Below, in pieces: positions 9,246 through 17,053 of a stretch of 64,000 nt of DNA. Both the position numbers and the translations under genes were made by a program. Location of the stretch: assembly GCA_008017155.1 (NCBI GenBank), contig SSGX01000002.1:62001-126000 (forward strand), in the 5' to 3' direction. Position 1 is the stretch's first letter. Each line of letters opens with the position of its first letter. The notes under the pieces were generated by a model, which worked only from the letters and a program-made list of their open reading frames with translations, was not told where the DNA came from and did no database searches. This DNA is from Neisseriales bacterium (GTDB lineage: Bacteria > Pseudomonadota > Gammaproteobacteria > Burkholderiales > UBA11063).

Positions 9246-10362
9246 AGATTAGTCTCTTTGCAATTTTATTCTGGATAAATGGAAGGTTGCTTAATCCAAT
9301 TATTCCAGCCCCACGTAAATGCTGAAATAATCGTCCAGGCTTCTCGACAAAGCTTGCCAAAAAATGGGTAAACCCAATTACACTATTGGCATCATTCGAC
9401 CTAAACTCATCAAAGCGCTGTATATTATCAGGATTAATCTCTTGATTAGCCTCAAGCAAATGGGCAAGAGTTGCAACATCACGTAACCCCAGATTTAAGC
9501 CCTGCGCTGATATTGGATGAACGGTCTGCGCTGAATTACCAAGGAGAATCAATCTTTTTTTCAAACGTGTTTGTGCCTGAGTCAATTTTAATGGAAACGA
9601 AGATATACTTCCGGATAAAGATGCTCCCCCTAATCGAGTGGTATAATGCTCATCAAGCATCTTTATGAATAGATCATTATCAATTAGCACCTTCTCAGCA
9701 AGCTCATTATCAAGTGCCCAAACCACCACATAATAACTATCATGAGGTAATAAGACTAAAGGACCAATTCCAGTAAAGCGCTCAAAAGCTACATCACCGA
9801 CTGGAGCTTTTACTCTTATCTTAGCAATCACAGCTTTTTGCTGATAATCATGTTCAATTCTTTTTTTATCACTTGCAAGTAATTTGCCACCTTCTGCCAT
9901 AATCAACAAGTCACTAGTATAAGTTAATGAATTCCCCGCTAAATCAACACAATCTACAAGCGCATAATTAGAAGAGTCATTGACATTATTGATTTTAGCA
10001 TTTAATAACTGAATATTGCCATGAGACTTAGCCTGATTAAATAAATGATCACATAAGCCAGAATAAGCGATAGTATAACCAAGCTCAGGTAAACCAACTG
10101 ATTTAGCGTCAATATTACTAATACCAAGACCCGCATGGGATATTTGAACACAGCGAATTGGGCTTATTTTAGTAGATAACCAACCATTAACTCGTGCTAA
10201 TATCTGCATACTAGCATAAGAAAGAGCAAGAACTCGCCCGTCTTGATGATAATCAAATTTTTGATCAATCACCATCACCTCTTTATTTTGTCTAGCAAGG
10301 TAAAGTGCCAATGTAAGCCCAACCGGACCTCCACCAGCAATTATTATTTTTTGATGTAACAT
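9232..10362 (-). CDS. ubiH: UbiH-like 2-octaprenyl-6-methoxyphenol hydroxylase
   Basis: Second FAD hydroxylase of the ubiquinone pathway in this operon. It has IIIAGGGPVGLTLALYLARQ at residues 6-25 and the C-terminal motif LLGNSAQTVHPISAQGLNLGLRDV. The GN-AQT-HP variant in place of GDAAHT is typical of UbiH. At 376 residues it is near the usual length (E. coli 392). It lies 15 bp after the Dabb gene and overlaps the next hydroxylase by 14 bp. The family is certain; the UbiH assignment against other members is moderate. Confidence 0.82.
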   Translation of the reverse strand: MLHQKIIIAGGGPVGLTLALYLARQNKEVMVIDQKFDYHQDGRVLALSYASMQILARVNGWLSTKISPIRCVQISHAGLGISNIDAKSVGLPELGYTIAYSGLCDHLFNQAKSHGNIQLLNAKINNVNDSSNYALVDCVDLAGNSLTYTSDLLIMAEGGKLLASDKKRIEHDYQQKAVIAKIRVKAPVGDVAFERFTGIGPLVLLPHDSYYVVVWALDNELAEKVLIDNDLFIKMLDEHYTTRLGGASLSGSISSFPLKLTQAQTRLKKRLILLGNSAQTVHPISAQGLNLGLRDVATLAHLLEANQEINPDNIQRFDEFRSNDANSVIGFTHFLASFVEKPGRLFQHLRGAGIIGLSNLPFIQNKIAKRLIYGSK

Positions 10363-10377
10363 TTGATTTTAATTTAT

Positions 10378-10692
10378 CTAACACTTATAATCAAGCACAA
10401 TCGCTGACTGAATACCATTTACAAGTAAAGGAAGAATTTCGTTTTGGGCAATTGCTTTGTGAGCAACACTTTTAAGATAAATATCTCTAGTTTTTTCGTT
10501 GGCAAACTCCATAACAAAGGCGTAATTAAACCCTTGATCAAGAGATTCTGGACTACAGTTTTTGCCATAACTAAAAGACAGAATTTCAGGAACTTCCTTA
10601 TTTCTTAAAGCTCCTAACTTTTCAATACTTTTTTTTATCTTAGATTCTTCAACAGTTGGTGAAAATGCTAGCAGAACTATATGTTTAATCAT
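10378..10692 (-). CDS. Dabb-domain (stress-responsive A/B barrel) protein
   Basis: A 104-residue single-domain protein of the dimeric alpha/beta-barrel (Dabb) family: it opens with IKHIVLLAFSP and carries the FNYAFVMEFANEKTRDIYLKS block typical of the fold. Family members range from stress proteins to small cyclases and oxygenases, so no reaction can be assigned. It is the first gene of a three-gene unit with the two ubiquinone hydroxylases and begins after the tig terminator, which gives a weak hint of a role near quinone or aromatic chemistry. Confidence 0.8.
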   Translation of the reverse strand: MIKHIVLLAFSPTVEESKIKKSIEKLGALRNKEVPEILSFSYGKNCSPESLDQGFNYAFVMEFANEKTRDIYLKSVAHKAIAQNEILPLLVNGIQSAIVLDYKC

Positions 10693-10720
10693 AAATATCC
10701 CCTAATTTATATATAGAAAT

Positions 10721-10746
10721 TAAAAACCCAAGAGTTAATCTTGGGT
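10721..10746 (-). terminator. Intrinsic terminator after tig
   Basis: Perfect 8-bp stem ACCCAAGA/TCTTGGGT (10726-10733 and 10739-10746) with a 5-nt loop; on the minus strand it is followed by a T run. It sits just past the tig stop codon at 10753 and before the Dabb gene. Confidence 0.85.
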
Positions 10747-10752
10747 AGTTTA

Positions 10753-12054
10753 TTAATATTGAACCTGCATTTTCATGATGTCTTCGTAGCTCAACGTAAC
10801 ATCTTTAGTTTTAGCTTTGGCATATATCGTATCGGTTACTTTCTGTTCAATTGCCATCGCACGCGCATTATTAACGCGTTGATCATCCTGATAGTACCAG
10901 CTTACATAATCAGTTGGATCTTCATACATGGTTGCCATTTCTTCAATAATTTTTTTAACTTCATCATCTGTCGCACTAATTGAATTTACTTTGATAAATT
11001 CTTGAACTAGCAAACGAAGGGTAACCATTTTCTTGGCATCATTTTCAAACATTTCATGTGTGAACTTCATCTGATCAGGCTTATATCCCTGACGTTTCAT
11101 ATTTTCTTCAGCATTTTTCATCATATTATGAATTTCTTCATGAACCAAAGCACCCGGTACTTCAAGAGGAGAAACTTCAGCTAAAGCTTGAAGAGCATTA
11201 TCACGTGACTTGATTCTTAGACGACGCTCAACTTCACGTTCAAGATTTTCTTTAATCTCACTACGTAGGCTTTCTTCCGTACCATCTTCAACACCAAGAG
11301 TTTTGATAAATTCTGGTGTCAACTCAGGCAATTCCTGTTTTGCAACCGATTTAACAGCAATAGTGAATACTGCAGTTTTACCTTTTAGGTTTTCAGCATG
11401 ATAAGTTTCAGGGAAATTAACATTTACATCCTTACTCTCACCAGCTTTCATTCCATCTATTCCAGCTTCAAAATCAGGCAACATCCACCCTTGACCTAAA
11501 ACAAAAGGATAATCTTCCGCTTTACCACCTTCAAATTCTTCACCATCAACTTTTCCTAAAAAGTCAATAGTAACTTTATCTCCAGTAGAAGCCGCTGCAT
11601 CGCTATCAACGTGGGTAGCACGCTGCTTACGTAAAATATCAATAGTCGTAGCAACATCCGCATCTGTCAAATTACAAACTGGCTTTTCAACTTCTTTATC
11701 TGCAAGATCACCTAAAGTAACTTCAGGCATTACTTCAAATGTAGCCGCAAAAACAAACTCTTCACCCTCACTTGAAGTAAGATCAAATTTAGGGTAACCA
11801 ACGATATTTAATTTATTCTCAACTAATTGATCAACAAATTTTTTATTAATCTGTGCATTTAACGCATCTTCGTAAGCTTTACCACCATACATTTGTTCTA
11901 CTATATGTTTAGGAGCTTTACCAGGACGAAACCCTTGAACTTTTGCTTGTTTTGCATATTTTTTTAATTCATTTGCGACTTCATTATTCACAAGCGATTT
12001 ATTTATATTAAAACTGACTTTACGCTCTAAAGTGCTAACCACTTCTACTGACAT
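10753..12054 (-). CDS. tig: Trigger factor, ribosome-associated chaperone/prolyl isomerase
   Basis: Binds at the ribosomal exit tunnel and holds nascent chains. The ribosome-docking signature GFRPGKAPKHIVEQMYG is near residues 43-58. The FKBP-type PPIase domain spans about 155-245 (GDKVTIDFLGKVDGEEFEGG..., LGQGWMLPDFEAGIDGM) and the helical C-terminal arms fill the rest. The 433-residue length matches E. coli (432). It has its own terminator downstream. The clpP-clpX genes that commonly follow tig are not here: the next gene downstream is the Dabb gene. Confidence 0.97.
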   Translation of the reverse strand: MSVEVVSTLERKVSFNINKSLVNNEVANELKKYAKQAKVQGFRPGKAPKHIVEQMYGGKAYEDALNAQINKKFVDQLVENKLNIVGYPKFDLTSSEGEEFVFAATFEVMPEVTLGDLADKEVEKPVCNLTDADVATTIDILRKQRATHVDSDAAASTGDKVTIDFLGKVDGEEFEGGKAEDYPFVLGQGWMLPDFEAGIDGMKAGESKDVNVNFPETYHAENLKGKTAVFTIAVKSVAKQELPELTPEFIKTLGVEDGTEESLRSEIKENLEREVERRLRIKSRDNALQALAEVSPLEVPGALVHEEIHNMMKNAEENMKRQGYKPDQMKFTHEMFENDAKKMVTLRLLVQEFIKVNSISATDDEVKKIIEEMATMYEDPTDYVSWYYQDDQRVNNARAMAIEQKVTDTIYAKAKTKDVTLSYEDIMKMQVQY

Positions 12055-12160
12055 CTAAATTTCCTTAAAATAACAAATACTTAAATTAAACTATTATTAT
12101 AGCACAATAACTATAACCATCAAGAATAATTATCCCAGACAAAATTTGCTCAAACTTTGA

Positions 12161-12736
12161 CTATTCAACATAATAGGAAGGATAATTAAACACCATTTGA
12201 CTAAGATCAAAGCCTTGCTTCTTTGCTATCCCTAAAATTCGCTGAACATCTTTTAAAGGTGGTGATTCAGCTCTTGCAAATAACCAAAGATATTTAGAAT
12301 CAGGAGTTCCAGCTAAAAAATAATCTTTATCAAGATAAAGGACCCAGTAATCATTGCGCCCAAGATGTGTCCAACGTAACCAAATAGGCATTGATGTTGC
12401 AGTAAGTCTACCGTCACCAGCATAATTCTCTTTAGACAAATAAATGATTGCATTAAAATCTTCTTTATCTCCCGAGACAGTTGCGCAAGTGTTTTTAAGC
12501 TCAATTTCGCCACTTTCTACAAAAAACTCAGAAGTCACTGGTGCTAAACAATGCCTAGCAAAATATGTTGGCAATCTTGATATTTCATACCATTTACCGG
12601 AAATAACAGTTGGATCAAAATTTTTGATCGCGACTGGAGTTACAGGACTACTTTCAGCCAGAATATCTTTTGCATAAAGATTACCTACAAAAATCATTAA
12701 TGCAAATATATTTAGAAATAGCATTCTCACTATCAA
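12161..12736 (-). CDS. blc: Bacterial lipocalin (Blc-like), secreted
   Basis: Small beta-barrel that binds hydrophobic ligands such as lysophospholipids or fatty acids in the envelope. The GKWYEISRLPTYFARHC block is the lipocalin GxW motif; TSMPIWLRW and NDYWVLYLDKDY give the later strands, and LWLFARA is also characteristic. Unlike E. coli Blc, no lipobox is seen: residues 1-22 form an ordinary type I signal peptide ending NLYA. The start appears to be TTG at 12736, with AAAGGA five bases upstream; the later ATG at 12724 lies too far from this site. It follows the tautomerase gene by 15 bp. Confidence 0.9.
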   Translation of the reverse strand: MIVRMLFLNIFALMIFVGNLYAKDILAESSPVTPVAIKNFDPTVISGKWYEISRLPTYFARHCLAPVTSEFFVESGEIELKNTCATVSGDKEDFNAIIYLSKENYAGDGRLTATSMPIWLRWTHLGRNDYWVLYLDKDYFLAGTPDSKYLWLFARAESPPLKDVQRILGIAKKQGFDLSQMVFNYPSYYVE

Positions 12737-12751
12737 ATTCGTCCTTTAAAA

Positions 12752-13108
12752 TCAATTTACATAAATATTACTTAATTCAATAATCTCAACACTAATTTTA
12801 AGCTTTAGATTGCTACACTGTGACTCAGATAACTGGCTTAAAATATGCGCCTTTAATCTTTTTGCCAGCTCTGTTAATAGCCCAACACTTCTGCCAACTA
12901 AAACCCTAACCTCAAGATGAACAAAAGCATTTGTAACTTCTCCGTTACCAAGTAAATAGTCTTGATGTCTGATTAACCTACTTTTACATGTCTCTAGATT
13001 AGTTGGCAAATTCTCTACCAGTATTTGCTGACAATCGTGTAAAATATTTAGTAATTGAGGATTTTTCTCAGCAATATTATCCGAGCATTCTAAAATTAAA
13101 TGTGGCAC
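12752..13108 (-). CDS. 5-carboxymethyl-2-hydroxymuconate isomerase-like tautomerase
   Basis: Tautomerase-superfamily protein related to CHMI/HpaF, whose catalytic base is an N-terminal proline. The frame opens further upstream at a TTG, but the GTG at 13108 is preceded by GGTGGGG at a 6-nt spacing and gives Met-Pro-His-Leu-Ile-Leu-Glu, exactly the start the family needs once Met is removed. The rest (VTNAFVHLEVRVLVGRS, KISVEIIELS) fits the small CHMI fold, 118 residues. No other homoprotocatechuate-pathway gene is in the window, so the physiological substrate is unknown. Confidence 0.8.
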   Translation of the reverse strand: MPHLILECSDNIAEKNPQLLNILHDCQQILVENLPTNLETCKSRLIRHQDYLLGNGEVTNAFVHLEVRVLVGRSVGLLTELAKRLKAHILSQLSESQCSNLKLKISVEIIELSNIYVN

Positions 13109-13206
13109 ACCATTCCCCACCAAGAATAAATGAATGACAAAATTATGGCAATTATTATACGCGAATTTTTAAATGTAATTAACTAATTTTTATTACGAAC
13201 TACACC

Positions 13207-13770
13207 ATGAATAACTTAATTATTTTCGCCCATCCAAATCTTACAACTTCTACAGCAAATAGCAAGATTATCGAAAATCTAAAAGCTAGTAATCTAAACT
13301 TTAAAATACGCCATTTAGATACTTTATATGACTCATACAAAATAGATGTCAATAAAGAACAACTAGAACTAAGCAATGCTGACAATATAATACTTCAATT
13401 TCCCTTCTACTGGTATTCATGTCCTGCATCTCTCAAAAACTGGATTGATCAAGTACTTACTTTTAATTTCGCCTATGGTCCAGAAGGTGATAAATTAAAA
13501 GGCAAAAACCTGATTTTATCTTTTACTATCGGTGGCCCAGCAGAATCGTACACACCTCTTGGTTATAATCATTTTCCGGTAAGTGACCTGATAAAACCAT
13601 TTGAGCAAACAGCATATTTATGTCAGATGAATTATCTTCCACCTATTTTTACTCACAGAATGATATATATTCCCGGAGTTTACAACATAAAAGAAGAAGT
13701 TGAAGAAAGAGCTAACTTACATGCACAAAAATTGATAACTTTATTAAGAGATCTAGGTATAAACGCATAG
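13207..13770 (+). CDS. NAD(P)H-dependent flavodoxin-fold oxidoreductase (KefF/NQO family)
   Basis: A 187-residue flavodoxin_2-type quinone reductase. It begins with the FMN phosphate-binding pattern IIFAHPNLTTSTANSKI, then has the FPFYWYSCPASLKNWIDQVLTFNFAYG block that is diagnostic of the KefF/MdaB/YwrO group, and FTIGGPAESYTP, which contacts the flavin ring. Cytosolic, with no signal peptide. No KefC-type antiporter is adjacent, so a general quinone or electrophile-detoxifying role is more likely than channel control. It stands alone, followed by ridA on the same strand. Confidence 0.88.
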   Translation: MNNLIIFAHPNLTTSTANSKIIENLKASNLNFKIRHLDTLYDSYKIDVNKEQLELSNADNIILQFPFYWYSCPASLKNWIDQVLTFNFAYGPEGDKLKGKNLILSFTIGGPAESYTPLGYNHFPVSDLIKPFEQTAYLCQMNYLPPIFTHRMIYIPGVYNIKEEVEERANLHAQKLITLLRDLGINA

Positions 13771-13872
13771 TGTAAAATGATTGACACTAAAATGATATAA
13801 TCTATTTCTTTATTAAAAATTTTGGTAAACGCTTATTTATTAAATACTGATTCTACAATAGGAGGAGACAAA

Positions 13873-14250
13873 TTGAAAGCAATAAATACACCAAATGCAC
13901 CACAAGCTATTGGACCATATGTGCAGGCAGTACAATTAGGAAATCTTGTTTACACATCTGGACAAATTCCATTAGATAAAAACGGGATTCTGGTTGGGGA
14001 TGAGATTAAGGCGCAAACCGAACAAGTCATGAAAAATCTTGAAGCCATTCTAATTCATTCAGGCACCGATTTAAACCGGGTGATTAAGACAACCTGCTTT
14101 CTTTCAGATATGAATAATTTTGCTGGTTTCAATGAAGTTTATAGCCGATTTTTTGATCGCAGTTTTCCAGCTCGCTCATGTGTTGAAGTGGCAAGACTAC
14201 CAAGAGATGTCCTTGTTGAAGTCGAAGCCATTGCTGTAATCCCACTATAA
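13873..14250 (+). CDS. ridA: RidA family enamine/imine deaminase
   Basis: Hydrolyses reactive enamines and imines made by PLP enzymes such as threonine dehydratase. The core reads KAINTPNAPQAIGPYVQAV..., YTSGQIPLD..., and RSCVEVARLPRDVLVEVEAIAV, including the conserved Arg near residue 90 and the following ligand-binding loop. An in-frame ATG exists at 13822, but TTG at 13873 is preferred: AGGAGGAG lies 6-7 bases upstream and the resulting 125 residues match the standard family length. A TTG start with such a strong Shine-Dalgarno is notable. Confidence 0.93.
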   Translation: MKAINTPNAPQAIGPYVQAVQLGNLVYTSGQIPLDKNGILVGDEIKAQTEQVMKNLEAILIHSGTDLNRVIKTTCFLSDMNNFAGFNEVYSRFFDRSFPARSCVEVARLPRDVLVEVEAIAVIPL

Positions 14251-14261
14251 ACAGTATATTC

Positions 14262-15185
14262 ATGGAACAGCAGTTAACCGCAAGTCAACTATTACTATTT
14301 ACCGAACGCTATAATAAATATAGAAAAAGTCTCGGAATTGCAATTCTGTTGTGCTGTTTTACTGGCTTTATTGGCGGACACAAATTTTACATGCGAAAAA
14401 CAGGTAGCGGAATAGGCTACCTGCTTTTTTGTTGGACATTAATTCCTACATTATTATCAATTATTGATCTTATAATGTTACCTTATCAAATTGGTCGCTA
14501 TAATAATCTATTAGCCGTGGAAATTTTGGCTGACATTAATCCAAATGCCGAAGCTGCGGCTAGCCTAAACATATTTAAAAATAAATACCCAAAAACACTG
14601 CTCTACCTAGCAAAAACTGTTTCATTTATGTTTATACTAGGAGCAGCTACAAGTATTTATAAAACATTTTTGGCTGACGATAATAGCTGGGAGCTTAGCC
14701 GACAAAGTCCGCAAAAATTAATAGATCAAATTGATGAAATTCATCGTGCAAGAGTAGAAAAGCCAAATCATTACATTATGAATTATGATGGATTAACACT
14801 TGGAATGTCACTAGAAAAAATCAAACAGATTGGCTATGATCAATGCAACTCAAATAGAATATACACAGTATGTAGTAACAATAAAAACAATTACCCAGAT
14901 TTTTATAATTATCATATTAAATATGCAATTGCGCAATTGGATAATAATGGACAGCTGATAGTTATACATATTTACCCAGATGAATTGCCTAATTATAGTC
15001 AACTTGCGAAAAAAATTCCGCTCTCTGCTCATGGTAGCAGACATAACATTGATTATATGGAAATTTCAGGATCACATGAAGAGATATTTATAAATAACAT
15101 AGAATCAAGTATCGACATTTATGATAACGAGATAATTCAAAACTATGCCAAAAAGATTAGTCAGCAAAAGATGTTGCAACAATAA
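14262..15185 (+). CDS. TM2-domain membrane protein with extra C-terminal domain
   Basis: Residues 22-75 form a TM2 domain: two hydrophobic helices with the GFIGGHKFYMRKTGSGIGYLL signature between them. A third transmembrane segment (LAKTVSFMFILGAATSIYKTF) is near residue 120. The C-terminal ~150 residues are soluble and contain MSLEKIKQIGYDQCN, resembling small repeated domains that follow signal or TM anchors in other proteins; I do not recognise it. Function unknown. It follows ridA by 11 bp and is terminated by a strong hairpin. Confidence 0.75.
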   Translation: MEQQLTASQLLLFTERYNKYRKSLGIAILLCCFTGFIGGHKFYMRKTGSGIGYLLFCWTLIPTLLSIIDLIMLPYQIGRYNNLLAVEILADINPNAEAAASLNIFKNKYPKTLLYLAKTVSFMFILGAATSIYKTFLADDNSWELSRQSPQKLIDQIDEIHRARVEKPNHYIMNYDGLTLGMSLEKIKQIGYDQCNSNRIYTVCSNNKNNYPDFYNYHIKYAIAQLDNNGQLIVIHIYPDELPNYSQLAKKIPLSAHGSRHNIDYMEISGSHEEIFINNIESSIDIYDNEIIQNYAKKISQQKMLQQ

Positions 15186-15186
15186 T

Positions 15187-15211
15187 AAAAAGCACCTTTT
15201 AGGTGCTTTTT
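15187..15211. terminator. Bidirectional intrinsic terminator
   Basis: An 11-bp stem (AAAAAGCACCT at 15187-15197 with AGGTGCTTTTT at 15201-15211) and a 3-nt loop, flanked by A and T runs on both sides. It ends the TM2 gene and the convergent cyanophycin operon; the iaaA stop codon lies inside it. Confidence 0.92.
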
Positions 15212-16079
15212 ATTTGTCAGATTGCATTTTATCATAAAAAGATTTAAACTCAATCCCATCATAGTATGCATAAAGTGTTTGAGCAACACTAGTTGTTCCA
15301 GTTTCTACATTACCATCTTTATCAATAGCAATTAAACCAACATAATCACCATCAGCATCGCTCTCAGCAATAGAACGCCTCACTGCTTCAGCTAAGGACA
15401 TACCATCTTTAACACGGGTGTGAACTTTTGCAGCAACCGCTTTATTTACAATTTGTTCACCAATCCCGGTACAGGAAACTCCCATTAAAGAAGAAGCAAA
15501 GTTACCAGCAACAGTAGGACTATCACCAACCCGCCCTGGAACCTCAAACCCCGCACCTCCTGTGGAGGTGATAGCACAAACTCTACCTTCACCATCCAAT
15601 ACTACAACACCAATTGTACCAGTAAGCCCCTTCTTTAATTCAAGGTATTCATCCCAACGCTTTTGGGTCATTGGGCTATAAGGCATCATCTTCAACTTTT
15701 GATAGGCATGGTTAGTAGCATGCTCCGCAGCTAAGATACTATGATGTTGTTTTTGCAGCTCGTAAGCAACTTCTGATGGATAACGAACATTCTGGATATT
15801 AATAACTGCAGAAAATTTGTTATTGATGCTATCCATAAAAGATGCTGACATTCTTATTTGAGCATCTTGTTGCACACGTGAACCAGTTCCAGCGTTAAAT
15901 ATCGGATCATCCTCAAGCATTTTTGCTGCCAATAGTGCAGTAGCTACAGCATCATTACTAGTCTCAAGAAATGAATAAGCTTCCTTTACAATAGGAAGCA
16001 AATGATTATGATAGTCAACAAATGGTGTACTAGGAGCCTCACGAGCTCCACATCCACCATGAATAATCACTCTCTTCAT
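15210..16079 (-). CDS. iaaA: Isoaspartyl peptidase / plant-type asparaginase
   Basis: Ntn-hydrolase that cleaves beta-aspartyl dipeptides. Next to cphB its obvious job is splitting beta-Asp-Arg, the product of cyanophycinase, into Asp and Arg. It opens with IIHGGCGA. The self-processing site is the GTIGVVV segment near residue 155, with the Thr becoming the nucleophile, and the following ITSTGGAGFEVPGRVGDSPTVAGNF block is the family's substrate loop. The start overlaps the cphB stop by four bases (ATGA), indicating translational coupling. At 289 residues it is somewhat shorter than E. coli IaaA (321). Confidence 0.92.
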   Translation of the reverse strand: MKRVIIHGGCGAREAPSTPFVDYHNHLLPIVKEAYSFLETSNDAVATALLAAKMLEDDPIFNAGTGSRVQQDAQIRMSASFMDSINNKFSAVINIQNVRYPSEVAYELQKQHHSILAAEHATNHAYQKLKMMPYSPMTQKRWDEYLELKKGLTGTIGVVVLDGEGRVCAITSTGGAGFEVPGRVGDSPTVAGNFASSLMGVSCTGIGEQIVNKAVAAKVHTRVKDGMSLAEAVRRSIAESDADGDYVGLIAIDKDGNVETGTTSVAQTLYAYYDGIEFKSFYDKMQSDK

Positions 16080-16900
16080 GAGTTTTGCTTTTTATGAAGG
16101 ACTTCGTGCATTTTAGGATCGTAGCGATCTCCATCAAGCAAGGTGTGAATTTTAACACCAACCAAACTGATTGCATCACCAGGAGCAGTACTAGCAACAG
16201 AAGAATATTCAACTTTAGACATATCAATAATCGTTAATGCACCACTACCTACTGCTTCAATCTCACCATTAGGACCAATAATTGCAGCTGTATCTTCGTC
16301 AACGCCAATTCCAGTTTTGTAGGGATTATATGATAATGCTGTCAATAGCCTACCCAAACGATTCCGTTGAGAAAAGTGCTGGTCAATCATCACCTTATTA
16401 GTTAGTCCTAGACCTGGAGCAATCGTAACACCACCCACACGTGGAATTAATCCTGAATCACCAGAAGCAATCATATGCTCGGGAATAAAAGCTGCACCAG
16501 CTGATGTACCAGCAACAGGAACTCCCTCGGCGTTACGTTTACGAATCATTCGTGCAACAGTAGTTCCACCCAGTACTGTGGATAATAATAACTGGTTCCC
16601 ACCAGTCATAAATATACCAGTAGATTCAGTTAACTGCTTTACGAATATCTCGTTATTTGCATCTTGACGATTTACAATATTATTATTATAAATTTTTGTA
16701 ACACCTAGACGTGTAAAAATTTCAACATAACGGTCACCAGTATCTTCAAGATTAGAGGCTGTTGGAATTACAGAAATTACTGCATCCTTACCACCACTCA
16801 ATTCAACAAATCTTTCAAGTACTCTCGGATTGACTTCTTTTTCTTCGCGCCCGCCAATAGGGATAATAAAGCCTCGCTGCGGCTTATGTTCCATACTCAT
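16076..16900 (-). CDS. cphB: Cyanophycinase
   Basis: Serine exopeptidase (peptidase family S51) that releases beta-Asp-Arg dipeptides from cyanophycin. It has RGFIIPIGGREEKE at the N-terminus, GIFMTGGNQLLL, the nucleophile elbow VAGTSAGAAFIPEHMI near residue 135, and DQHFSQRNRLGRLL with the partner His. The 274-residue length is standard. The ATG at 16900 has AAGGA five bases upstream. No signal peptide, so it acts on intracellular granules. Third gene of the cyanophycin operon. Confidence 0.95.
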   Translation of the reverse strand: MSMEHKPQRGFIIPIGGREEKEVNPRVLERFVELSGGKDAVISVIPTASNLEDTGDRYVEIFTRLGVTKIYNNNIVNRQDANNEIFVKQLTESTGIFMTGGNQLLLSTVLGGTTVARMIRKRNAEGVPVAGTSAGAAFIPEHMIASGDSGLIPRVGGVTIAPGLGLTNKVMIDQHFSQRNRLGRLLTALSYNPYKTGIGVDEDTAAIIGPNGEIEAVGSGALTIIDMSKVEYSSVASTAPGDAISLVGVKIHTLLDGDRYDPKMHEVLHKKQNS

Positions 16901-17053
16901 TTATTTCCTTTAGCTCATGAACATAAAAGTTAATAACAGATAAGCCATTATAATTCAATGGCTGTAACAAATAAGAATTTGCACAGCCATAAAAAAGATA
17001 TCTAATCCCGTTATTCTACCAAATTTTTATAAAAAGTTCTTACATTTATGCAT

